Shown: positions 21,167 through 27,260 of the stretch, piece after piece
Layout: the number at the start of each line of letters is the position of its first letter
Numbering within the stretch: the first letter of the stretch is position 1
Origin: a virus
IMG/VR virus record: IMGVR_UViG_3300017735_000073
Span: 1-28,898 of that record
Reading direction: 5' to 3' (one strand)
DNA length: 28,898 bases
Notes under the pieces: generated by a model
Told to the model about the DNA's origin: nothing
The model's database searches: none
Seen by the model: the letters and a program-made list of their open reading frames with translations, nothing else
Translations under genes and position numbers: made by a program

Positions 21167-21743
21167 ATCCTAAATCTCTTCTAATATCTTTTTTAACAAC
21201 TTGTAAATACTTCCATCGTTTCTTATCATTCACAAATGGTACAGACCAAAATTGTTTTGTCTTACGCCATCTTGAAAATTTCCATCCAAACACAAATGAG
21301 AATACACCTAGCACCAATCTCAACTTGACTGAGTTGAGATATAAGGTTCTAACAGGTAGACTTGGTGCTCCATGTGTGATGTAGGTTCTAACTTTCTTAT
21401 CCTTTAGGAATGGCTTTGGATATGCATATAGTTTAGTAAAGTTAACAAACTTATATGCGAACCCTGGCGTCAATACTTCGTCAAAAAATATTTCCATTCT
21501 TGGAGTTAATCTAAACCACCATACAGGTGATATAAAATAAATTCTATCAGACCATGTTATTAAGTCTTGATAACCCTTCATTAATTTAGTTCTTGGTGTA
21601 CTATAATTGTCACGATATAAATCAATGATTTTAAGTTGTTCTTTATCCTTATGCTTTTTCAGTTCTCGTTTAAGAGTCTTGAGAATACCATTGTAACAGA
21701 ATGACTTCTTGTCAGGATGTCCTATAACTATTAGATTCTTCAT
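21156..21743 (-). CDS. Flavodoxin-like NAD(P)H oxidoreductase (KefF/NQO1 family)
   Basis: A 195-residue protein of the Flavodoxin_2 family. KNLIVIGHPDKKSFCYNGIL at the start is the FMN/FAD phosphate loop (GHPxxxSF), SDRIYFISPVWWFRLTPRMEIFFDEVL is the hallmark (P-x-W-W-x-x-x-P), and FAYKF plus an ITHGAP segment follow. The enzyme reduces quinones or similar compounds with NAD(P)H. It is coupled to thyA by a one-base overlap, so it might serve redox needs during nucleotide synthesis, but this is inference. Confidence 0.88.
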   Translation of the reverse strand: MKNLIVIGHPDKKSFCYNGILKTLKRELKKHKDKEQLKIIDLYRDNYSTPRTKLMKGYQDLITWSDRIYFISPVWWFRLTPRMEIFFDEVLTPGFAYKFVNFTKLYAYPKPFLKDKKVRTYITHGAPSLPVRTLYLNSVKLRLVLGVFSFVFGWKFSRWRKTKQFWSVPFVNDKKRWKYLQVVKKDIRRDLGYEI

Positions 21744-22627
21744 TAGTTGTTTAAAGGTGCTTTAATTCTTGGGTGTGACTGATAGTTGATTAATTCATAA
21801 TCAAACTCCCCATTCATTATATCTACATTAGATACCTTTAGTTGTGGTAAGTCATAACCAATTCTTGTTATTTGTTCTTTTGCTTGTTCAATATGATTAT
21901 TGTATATGTGTACATCACCAAGCGAACCAATCAGTTGGCCAGGTTTGTATCCAGTTTCTTCACATAGTAATAGTAATAGTGTACCATACGATGCTATGTT
22001 GAAAGGTAACCCAAGGAAGACATCAACGCTTCGCTGATTCCATTTAAGTGATAACTTGTTTTCTGAGTCTACATAACATTGGAATCCATAATGACAGGGA
22101 GGTAGTTTCATTAAGGAAAGTTCTGAGACATTCCATGCGCTGACAAGGTGTCGTCTTCCATGTGGGTCTTCTTTCAATGATTTAATTAAGTTTTTAATTT
22201 GGTCATGACCATCCCAATTCTTCCATTGTTTACCATAGATAAATCCAAGGTTACCCCATTGTTTTGAGAAGTCATCATCCTCTAATATTTTTTGTTCGAA
22301 TTCTTTGACATCGTATTCAGGGTCTTCTAAGTCCCAATGATGTACTCGTTCATATACTTTGTATGCATCGCCAGTCCAGATGTGACAATTGTTTTGTAAC
22401 AAGTATCTCAAATCAGTCCTACCTTTTAAGAACCATTTAAGTTCAGTCATCACAGATTTGACTGCCATCTTCTTGGTAGTTAACAAAGGAAACCCGTCAC
22501 ACATACAATGTCTGATTGTGTAATCAAATAAAGATTTAGTTCCGTAGCCAGTTCTGTCGGGCTTATCGTAACCGATATCTAAAATTTCGTCTATTAGGTC
22601 TATGTATTGACTATCTATTCTATTCAT
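21743..22627 (-). CDS. thyA: Thymidylate synthase (ThyA)
   Basis: A 294-residue thymidylate synthase. Key motifs are the N-terminal DRTGYGTKSLF, the folate-contact WFLKGRTDLRYL, the phosphate-binding DPHGRRHLVSAWN, the catalytic Cys in KLPPCHYGFQCYV (C178) and QRSVDVFLGLPFNIASYG, then HIYNNH. It converts dUMP to dTMP with methylenetetrahydrofolate to feed phage DNA synthesis. The length is close to the usual 264-290, with a small insert around 95-125. It is the first gene after promoter 22644-22675. Confidence 0.97.
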   Translation of the reverse strand: MNRIDSQYIDLIDEILDIGYDKPDRTGYGTKSLFDYTIRHCMCDGFPLLTTKKMAVKSVMTELKWFLKGRTDLRYLLQNNCHIWTGDAYKVYERVHHWDLEDPEYDVKEFEQKILEDDDFSKQWGNLGFIYGKQWKNWDGHDQIKNLIKSLKEDPHGRRHLVSAWNVSELSLMKLPPCHYGFQCYVDSENKLSLKWNQRSVDVFLGLPFNIASYGTLLLLLCEETGYKPGQLIGSLGDVHIYNNHIEQAKEQITRIGYDLPQLKVSNVDIMNGEFDYELINYQSHPRIKAPLNN

Positions 22628-22643
22628 GATTCTATATTACATT

Positions 22644-22675
22644 GTAATATACAAATTTATTTTGACTTATCCAAA
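22644..22675 (-). promoter_or_regulatory. Promoter of thyA, -33 TTTGG / -7 TATATTAC
   Basis: Minus-strand TTTG at 22672-22675 and TATATTAC at 22644-22651, spacer 20. GTCAAA follows TTTGG by four bases. The start codon of thyA is about 17 bases after the -7 box. Confidence 0.7.
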
Positions 22676-22676
22676 T

Positions 22677-22955
22677 TTATTTTTGGTTTTTTGACTTGAA
22701 TCTTTTTGCTTCGGATGTTTTACTATGTTTAGTCTTTCTACCCTTGACTCTTTTACGCCATCTTTCAAACGAACTTCTCTTCAGATTCTCTCTCATAATC
22801 TTACGGACATCATTCTCTTTGATTCCAAACTGATGTTCAATCGCCTCAAAGGGAGTCCTATCTTCCCATGCCATTTCTATGATTCTATCTATATCTAAAG
22901 TGTAACTCATAACCGATGATAGTCCCGAGTAGGAACAATTAAATTTTGATTCCAT
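22677..22955 (-). CDS. DUF2805 / TIGR03643-like protein
   Basis: A 92-residue protein whose residues 18-75 match the pattern of the DUF2805 (TIGR03643) family: LDIDRIIEMAWEDRTPFEAI, then a helix-turn-helix-like FGIKENDVRKIMRENLK, then SSFERWRKRVKGRKTKH. The family is small and basic, frequent in Bacteroidota, and of unknown function; a DNA-binding role is suggested by the HTH-like helices and basic tail. The start could be 22955 or 22910; the first overlaps the upstream gene by 17 bases, as is common here. Confidence 0.8.
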   Translation of the reverse strand: MESKFNCSYSGLSSVMSYTLDIDRIIEMAWEDRTPFEAIEHQFGIKENDVRKIMRENLKRSSFERWRKRVKGRKTKHSKTSEAKRFKSKNQK

Positions 22956-23130
22956 GTTTCTTTTTATATTTTTCTAAGAATGATTCACCAACTCCGACAT
23001 CTAATATCTTACTGCCGATTGGTATCTTTGTACTACGAGGAGCCAGTAACTTATCGACATGAACATCGAATGACTCTACTCTAACCTTCCTACCTCGTGG
23101 TGGGATGTATGCTACTATTGTTGTATTCAT
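22939..23130 (-). CDS. 63-residue basic protein of unknown function
   Basis: Begins MNTTIVAYIPPRGRKVRVESF and has a beta-rich pattern with KIPIGSKILDVGVGESFLEKY and a Lys-rich end. No family is recognised. The start overlaps the stop of the 44-residue gene as ATGA (23127-23130) and its end overlaps the DUF2805-like gene, so it is in the middle of a translationally coupled chain. Confidence 0.72.
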   Translation of the reverse strand: MNTTIVAYIPPRGRKVRVESFDVHVDKLLAPRSTKIPIGSKILDVGVGESFLEKYKKKHGIKI

Positions 23131-23261
23131 AATGAATTATTTTTATACATAAAGATATCATCTACTATATAGTTTATGTTTAGATGAGCTTGTTTAATGT
23201 CACCATTATCAATTAGCTCTTTAACTTTTTTTAGTCGTTCTATTATTTCTTGTCCACTCAT
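23127..23261 (-). CDS. 44-residue helical protein
   Basis: A short frame from ATG 23261 to TGA 23127 (MSGQEIIERLKKVKELIDNG...). ATGA overlaps at both ends (23258-23261 and 23127-23130) tie it to its neighbours, which is strong evidence for a real gene. It is a charged helix followed by a segment with NINYIVDDIFMYK. No family is recognised. Confidence 0.75.
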   Translation of the reverse strand: MSGQEIIERLKKVKELIDNGDIKQAHLNINYIVDDIFMYKNNSL

Positions 23262-23563
23262 CTTGCAGAAGGTATTGGGTTGTGTATAATTTTTAAATGT
23301 CTATTGTCTAAATGAATTATTTCACCTAAGTGAAGTTCCCACTTGTCCGTAAGTTTTTTATCGATACACTCGACTACCATATGTGTGGGGTTCTTGTGAT
23401 ATGCGTACTGAAAGTATATGTACTTGATGTCTTTATCCTTCAGTCGTTTGGTCCAATAGGGTGTGTTGTCTCTGTACTCTATTGGTTTAGTCCCATTCAT
23501 GATTCTTTCAAATGGGTCTCTCATCAAAACTAAATGTAAAACTTCTTTATCTTTCCAAATCAT
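23258..23563 (-). CDS. ASCH/PUA-like domain protein
   Basis: A 101-residue protein matching the ASCH (PUA-like) pattern: VLHLVLMRDPFERIMNGTKPIEYRD at the N-terminus, a WTKRLKDKDIKYIYFQYAY strand pair and a C-terminal ELHLGEIIHLD. ASCH domains bind RNA or modified nucleosides and include N4-acetylcytidine amidohydrolases such as YqfB. The conserved Lys/Glu pair near GTKPIEYR could be catalytic, but the exact activity is not shown. It is coupled to genes on both sides by ATGA. Confidence 0.75.
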   Translation of the reverse strand: MIWKDKEVLHLVLMRDPFERIMNGTKPIEYRDNTPYWTKRLKDKDIKYIYFQYAYHKNPTHMVVECIDKKLTDKWELHLGEIIHLDNRHLKIIHNPIPSAR

Positions 23564-23724
23564 TTTAACCAGGTTAATAATATGTTAATTGAAATTAGTA
23601 TGTTAGTAATCACCGCCTGTAATATGATTAATGTTCTAAACCTTGCAATTCTATCTGCTTCTTTGTCATCCTCACCAATCTTCTCACCTAAAGCTTTCGC
23701 CCATAGTCGCCACAACTTCTTCAT
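23560..23724 (-). CDS. 54-residue single-pass membrane protein
   Basis: A frame from ATG 23724 to TGA 23560 begins MKKLWRLWAKALGEKIGEDD and then has one membrane segment (FRTLIILQAVITNILISINILLT region). It is joined upstream by TAATG (23722-23726) and downstream by ATGA (23560-23563). No family is recognised. Confidence 0.75.
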   Translation of the reverse strand: MKKLWRLWAKALGEKIGEDDKEADRIARFRTLIILQAVITNILISINILLTWLK

Positions 23725-23960
23725 TATTTCCAAGGTAACATTGTTAGTCCTACTTTATTTAGTAGGAACTCCATTATAATAACAAAGGTTAAACCACCTA
23801 TTATTTGCCATGCCCAAAACTTCCAACCTGTCAATCCTTCTTGCCACTTACGGAATCGACTTTTCTTAGCCCACTCGTATACTCCTAACTTAGAATTGAT
23901 TTTGTTTGCCCACCATCCGATATCAAATAGGTTACCAAACATGATTAGTAGTTTTCTCAT
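23724..23960 (-). CDS. Small membrane protein
   Basis: A 78-residue protein with an amphipathic, Trp-rich N-terminal half (GNLFDIGWWANKIN, SRFRKWQEGLTGWKFWAWQ) and one membrane segment (IIGGLTFVIIMEFLL). It is one of several adjacent small membrane proteins and is coupled by ATGA to the 40-residue gene upstream (23957-23960). Function unknown. Confidence 0.72.
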   Translation of the reverse strand: MRKLLIMFGNLFDIGWWANKINSKLGVYEWAKKSRFRKWQEGLTGWKFWAWQIIGGLTFVIIMEFLLNKVGLTMLPWK

Positions 23961-24079
23961 TTCTTCTTTTTCTTTTTTGGAATTACATTTCCGTTCTCGT
24001 CAACCACAGGTGCGATTTTTATTTCATAAAAAATCCATAACCAAATAACACCTAATGTTATAAATACTACTTTTGCCAT
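23957..24079 (-). CDS. 40-residue membrane protein with Lys tail
   Basis: A short frame from ATG 24079 to TGA 23957: MAKVVFITLGVIWLWIFYEI forms one membrane segment, followed by a short polar part and six lysines at the end. The ATGA overlap with the next start supports it. The leader between this gene and the one ending at 24083 is three bases. Confidence 0.7.
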   Translation of the reverse strand: MAKVVFITLGVIWLWIFYEIKIAPVVDENGNVIPKKKKKK

Positions 24080-24082
24080 AAT

Positions 24083-24499
24083 CTAATCTTTGTATCTTTT
24101 TTTCTTTGGTTGGAATATAGGTATCGTTACCGACATACTTACTCCACCAAGAGTTGTAGCGAATATATCTCTTTCATCGAAATCACCACCCCTTATATTA
24201 TCAAGTAATTCTTTTGCAACTCCTGCAGCCAATGATGTACATAAGCCAGTTATCATCGCCCTCTTTTTATCTTGATGTTTATTGTAAGACCATGTGTAAC
24301 CTAATGCTGATGTAACTACCCCTGCACTAAAGTGTAATTGTTTATCATTTTCTTTTAACAATACAAATGGATTGTATGTTGTTTGACCAAACATTGTGGT
24401 CTTAATAAATAATATAAGTGTAATTATGAATAATGTTCTCAAGATGATTGCCCCTATTTGTTTGAGATTCACTACAACTTCTTTACTATATATATTCAC
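24083..24499 (-). CDS. Membrane or exported protein, YfiM/DUF2279-like pattern
   Basis: A 138-residue protein with a hydrophobic N-terminal segment (IGAIILRTLFIITLILFI, about residues 15-32) that could be a signal or anchor. The mature part has NDKQLHFSAGVVTSALGY, then a second hydrophobic helix (TGLCTSLAAGVAKELLD) and GGDFDERDIFATTLGGV. The D-K-x-x-H-F-x-x-G and KELxD...D-x-x-D-x-x-A-T-x-x-G pattern resembles exported proteins of the YfiM/DUF2279 type, of unknown function. It may act in the envelope during infection. Family call is tentative. Confidence 0.6.
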   Translation of the reverse strand: MNIYSKEVVVNLKQIGAIILRTLFIITLILFIKTTMFGQTTYNPFVLLKENDKQLHFSAGVVTSALGYTWSYNKHQDKKRAMITGLCTSLAAGVAKELLDNIRGGDFDERDIFATTLGGVSMSVTIPIFQPKKKRYKD

Positions 24500-24545
24500 T
24501 TTTTGTTATTACTATTTGTTAATATAATATTTTTTATATAAAACT

Positions 24546-24600
24546 CTACCCCCTGCGCGTAGTATCATTTCATCGCCTGTGACGACTTACGGGGTTCGAG
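24546..24600 (-). other. GC-rich non-coding island, possible structured RNA
   Basis: This part of the 118-base gap (24500-24617) is clearly richer in G+C than its flanks. On the minus strand ACCCC-GTA can pair with TAC...GGGGT across a short bulge, with a small TCG/CGA hairpin inside, and an AT-rich tract with A and T runs follows. It could be a small RNA, a processing signal or a terminator. It has no open frame. Confidence 0.35.
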
Positions 24601-24617
24601 TTAAAGTTTGTTTATTC

Positions 24618-24809
24618 TTATAGTTCGTTTATCTGTCCTTGGCCAGTCCTATCCACATTGAAACCAATAACAGGTTTGTATCCAGTCAACTTGTTTTGAT
24701 GTTGTTGAATCAGTTGTTTAGTTAGTACTAACTTCTCAACATCCTTTTCCGTTTCTATCCAATCCATGAATAGTTTAGTTAACATATAATTTTTAATTGT
24801 TTTAATCAT
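24618..24809 (-). CDS. 63-residue helical protein
   Basis: A short protein starting MIKTIKNYMLTKLFMDWIET with a helical, Gln-rich middle (VLTKQLIQQHQNKLTG) and a polar tail. No family is recognised. The leader is A-rich (AATTAAAAATT). A TATAAATA sequence identical to the T4 late promoter core lies 14 bases upstream (24823-24830), but in such AT-rich DNA a single match proves little. Confidence 0.65.
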   Translation of the reverse strand: MIKTIKNYMLTKLFMDWIETEKDVEKLVLTKQLIQQHQNKLTGYKPVIGFNVDRTGQGQINEL

Positions 24810-24912
24810 AATTTTTAATTTTTATTTATAGTGTTCGTCTAATAACATCATAGCGACCTCTTCACTAATCATGTTTTCGTTATATAGTTTCCAAATTAAT
24901 TTTGTCATAATA

Positions 24913-25311
24913 TTAAATAAATAATTTGTAATCCTTTTCAGCTTTGGTAGCCGCTACCTCATATGGGTGAGACACATAGTCGTGACCCATATTGTAATAT
25001 CTCTTAAACCAAATTGGTGATTGTAGATAATGTTGGTACTCGTGAATCAGAGTCTCGACTATCATCTTTCTACTTTTCATATTAGGATAGTAGATAGTAA
25101 TCTCATTCATCATTGAACAATACTCAGCGTGACAACCATCCTCATCACCTTGAGCACCTTCTTCACCACTATACTTTTCGTATATGTTTTTGTGAAGTTC
25201 TACATAAGGAGTACATTCTTGAAACTTGGAAAAGCCATAATGCTTTTCAATCTTAGGATAAATTTCCTCAATTATCTGTTTTACTTTTTTTTCTGTCATA
25301 GACTTAATCAT
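24913..25311 (-). CDS. Putative zinc metallopeptidase (HExxH...E)
   Basis: A 132-residue protein. KMIVETLIHEYQHYLQSP holds a HExxH motif (H90, E91, H94), and HPYEVAATKAEKD 24 residues later gives a third-ligand Glu (E118), the arrangement of gluzincin-like small peptidases. An acidic loop with Cys and His (DEDGCHAEYCS) precedes it. It may cleave a host or phage protein or be an inactive relative. It is controlled by a TTAAC-class promoter (25322-25377), the same class as the HExxH/VWA gene. Confidence 0.72.
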   Translation of the reverse strand: MIKSMTEKKVKQIIEEIYPKIEKHYGFSKFQECTPYVELHKNIYEKYSGEEGAQGDEDGCHAEYCSMMNEITIYYPNMKSRKMIVETLIHEYQHYLQSPIWFKRYYNMGHDYVSHPYEVAATKAEKDYKLFI

Positions 25312-25321
25312 TATTACAATA

Positions 25322-25377
25322 TAAAAGTACGCAAAACATTTGACTTTTCCAAATTTTCAATGTTAAGAAATTGTTAA
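25322..25377 (-). promoter_or_regulatory. TTAAC-class promoter for the metallopeptidase-like gene
   Basis: Minus-strand TTAAC at 25373-25377 and 25362-25366; TTTG at 25350-25353 after 8 bases; 20-base spacer; TACTTTTA at 25322-25329. GTCAAA follows TTTGG by four bases. The first half-site holds the TAA stop of the gene 25374-26774. Confidence 0.8.
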
Positions 25378-26774
25378 ATTTTACCTACAATCTTTGGACC
25401 TGATAGAGCCATCTCTACATAACCAAACTCTGGATACCTAAGTAGGTGTTCCATCTCGTCATAGTAAACCTTGTCCAAGTGTTGTGGTCTCGTTAACCTC
25501 ATCCATAACTTAGTCCAGTTCTTCTGATTCTTAATCGTGTTGTGATATACAACTACTTTGATTCGAGTCTGTACTGACTTCCCACTAGCGATTCTCTGAA
25601 CTTGTTCACTAATGTACTTGTCCATCCATCTATCAAGAGTCGGTGCACCTGATGCGCCATAGATAACAAACACATCATCGTTAGTTAGTCTTGCAACTTT
25701 CTTCAAGACTAAATCCTTGTGAGTGTCTTCGTAATCATAAACCATTTGATTACTATCTTCCAACTTCTTCTTGTCGAGGTTGTCTTGTACTTTGTCAAAT
25801 ACACCATCAACTTGTCCTGATGTTAATCCCATCAACATGAATCGTTGTCTCATACCAATAGTCTTCCACGAGTGTCCTGCCTTGTGGTGTTCCATACACT
25901 CATCAATAGCATCTTGTTTACTGAATGACTTACCTACATTAAAGTCTGCGTTGAGGTTATTACCCAACATCTGAACTTCAGTCTCTTGCATCAGAGAGTG
26001 AATGTCCTCATCAAGTATGAGACACTTTATCATAGTGTTCTCGGTGTGACCGATGTTCTCATCTCTCGTCTTCCAATATGCAGTCCTTGTGTGATTACCA
26101 CTAATAAGGATTAACTCATAAAACTGACCATTGATAGTGACATCCTTTAATAATACAGGCATATCGTAGTTACCGATTTTGTTTCTTAACCTATCAACAA
26201 TCTTTGATAGATTGTCGTGGTCTATCTCAAGTTTACGAACTTGCCACTTATCTGTGTGGTACAAATCCTTGACAGACATTTCAACAATGTGTGTCTCGTT
26301 AATGTATTCAAGTTCTGAATCTAAGATGAGGTTGGTGTGTTTACGAAAGTCATCGAGTTCCACCATCAAGGTGTTTACTAACTTCATGTTCAGTTCCTTC
26401 TTACCAGGATGACCATTGTGTTTGTTGTAGTACTTAGGATTGTTCTTAGCGTCAACCTTTGTCAACAACTCATACTCAACTTGTTTACACTCTTCTACCG
26501 AACCCCAATATAGGATATGGTATTCGAATAAACCAACTGCGTCACTTGCGAGAAGTTCTTTGAACACTTTGTTAGTAGATGATGTACCATAGAGTTTGTT
26601 ACCTTCTTTGTGGTAACCAATGTAAATCATCTTGTCTTGTGTATTGACTATCATATACACATAAGAGTTACAACCATTTTTTGTACGAGGCCCTTCAGGT
26701 CGTAAGAAGATTTCGGGCCTTGTGGTATCGTCAAACATTAGTTCGAGATTCCATCCATTAGCTGTTCTAGCCAT
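25374..26774 (-). CDS. GIY-YIG-like and ParB-like fusion protein
   Basis: A 466-residue protein. Residues about 35-120 look like a GIY-YIG nuclease module: YVYMIVNTQDKMIYIGYH holds the paired Y-x-Y and Y-I-G elements (38-40, 51-53), and VEECKQVEYELLTK offers a catalytic Glu (E100), although the usual Arg is not evident. Residues about 165-240 resemble a ParB/sulfiredoxin fold: MSVKDLYHTDKWQVR, then ELILISGNHTRTAYWK with the GNHxR signature. The last 200 residues are helical and unassigned. Such a protein could be a DNA-targeting nuclease with nucleotide binding. It follows promoter 26829-26860. Confidence 0.65.
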   Translation of the reverse strand: MARTANGWNLELMFDDTTRPEIFLRPEGPRTKNGCNSYVYMIVNTQDKMIYIGYHKEGNKLYGTSSTNKVFKELLASDAVGLFEYHILYWGSVEECKQVEYELLTKVDAKNNPKYYNKHNGHPGKKELNMKLVNTLMVELDDFRKHTNLILDSELEYINETHIVEMSVKDLYHTDKWQVRKLEIDHDNLSKIVDRLRNKIGNYDMPVLLKDVTINGQFYELILISGNHTRTAYWKTRDENIGHTENTMIKCLILDEDIHSLMQETEVQMLGNNLNADFNVGKSFSKQDAIDECMEHHKAGHSWKTIGMRQRFMLMGLTSGQVDGVFDKVQDNLDKKKLEDSNQMVYDYEDTHKDLVLKKVARLTNDDVFVIYGASGAPTLDRWMDKYISEQVQRIASGKSVQTRIKVVVYHNTIKNQKNWTKLWMRLTRPQHLDKVYYDEMEHLLRYPEFGYVEMALSGPKIVGKI

Positions 26775-26828
26775 AATTTAAGTTTTAAAATTTATAATTA
26801 ACCGCCTGCCTTTCTGACAAACTTAGTA

Positions 26829-26860
26829 CTAATATACAACAATAAAATTTAACTGGCAAG
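26829..26860 (-). promoter_or_regulatory. Promoter, -33 CTTG / -7 TATATTAG, 20-base spacer
   Basis: Minus-strand CTTG at 26857-26860 and TATATTAG at 26829-26836, spacer 20. It precedes the GIY-YIG/ParB-like gene by 55 bases. Confidence 0.65.
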
Positions 26861-26864
26861 CTTT

Positions 26865-27203
26865 TTAGATAAAACTTTTAAATAAAGTTGAGGTGTGACC
26901 TTCTTCCCATCCTTTATCTTTATAAAACTGATGTGTAGTAGGAAGGCAATATGTAATTACTTTATATCCTTTTAGATTTTCTTGACACCATTCCCATCTT
27001 ACATCCCATAACATTTTGTAAATACCATTACCTCGGTACTTCTCTTCTACATATGCGTTTGCGAACTTGACGGTATTGTCAGATAAGAATAATAGAGAGT
27101 TCCAACCAATAGCTTGATTGTTATATAACGCAATCCATCCACACTCGTCTTTCGGAGTGGGTACAGACTCGGGCAACTTGTAGGGTACTATCGTTATATT
27201 CAT
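26865..27203 (-). CDS. GNAT-family N-acetyltransferase
   Basis: A 112-residue single-domain GNAT. The acetyl-CoA-binding motif A is KFANAYVEEKYRGNGIYKMLWDV (RGNG at 57-60), strand beta-5 reads GYKVITYCL, and HQFYKDKGWEE is the typical C-terminal Y-x-x-x-G-W/F motif. The substrate is unknown. It could acetylate a host protein, a small molecule or a toxic aminoacyl adenylate. Two 9-bp palindromes 11 bp apart stand in its leader (27239-27258). Confidence 0.85.
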   Translation of the reverse strand: MNITIVPYKLPESVPTPKDECGWIALYNNQAIGWNSLLFLSDNTVKFANAYVEEKYRGNGIYKMLWDVRWEWCQENLKGYKVITYCLPTTHQFYKDKGWEEGHTSTLFKSFI

Positions 27204-27238
27204 TCTCGTTTCTCATAAAGAAATAAATATATGGAAAA

Positions 27239-27258
27239 GTTATTAACAGGTTATTAAC
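27239..27258. repeat. Two GTTATTAAC palindromes 11 bp apart upstream of the GNAT gene
   Basis: GTTATTAAC occurs at 27239-27247 and 27250-27258, with two bases between. The 11-bp period equals that of the TTAAC half-sites in the other promoters, and each copy contains TTAAC, but no matching -33/-7 pair at the standard distance follows. Confidence 0.5.
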
Positions 27259-27260
27259 AA

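Noticed and set aside
23148-23160. TATCTTTA box inside the 44-residue gene as a thirteenth promoter
   Set aside because: The -7-like sequence has no TTTG or CTTG 20 bases upstream, so it does not fit the rule kept by the other twelve.
24823-24830. TATAAATA as a T4-type late promoter
   Set aside because: A single match in AT-rich DNA with no second example at a structural gene; not listed as a promoter.
24810-24912. Small gene between 24809 and 24913
   Set aside because: The ATG at 24909 gives only nine codons, and the longer helical frame ending near 24822 has no start except an internal ATG giving 16 residues.
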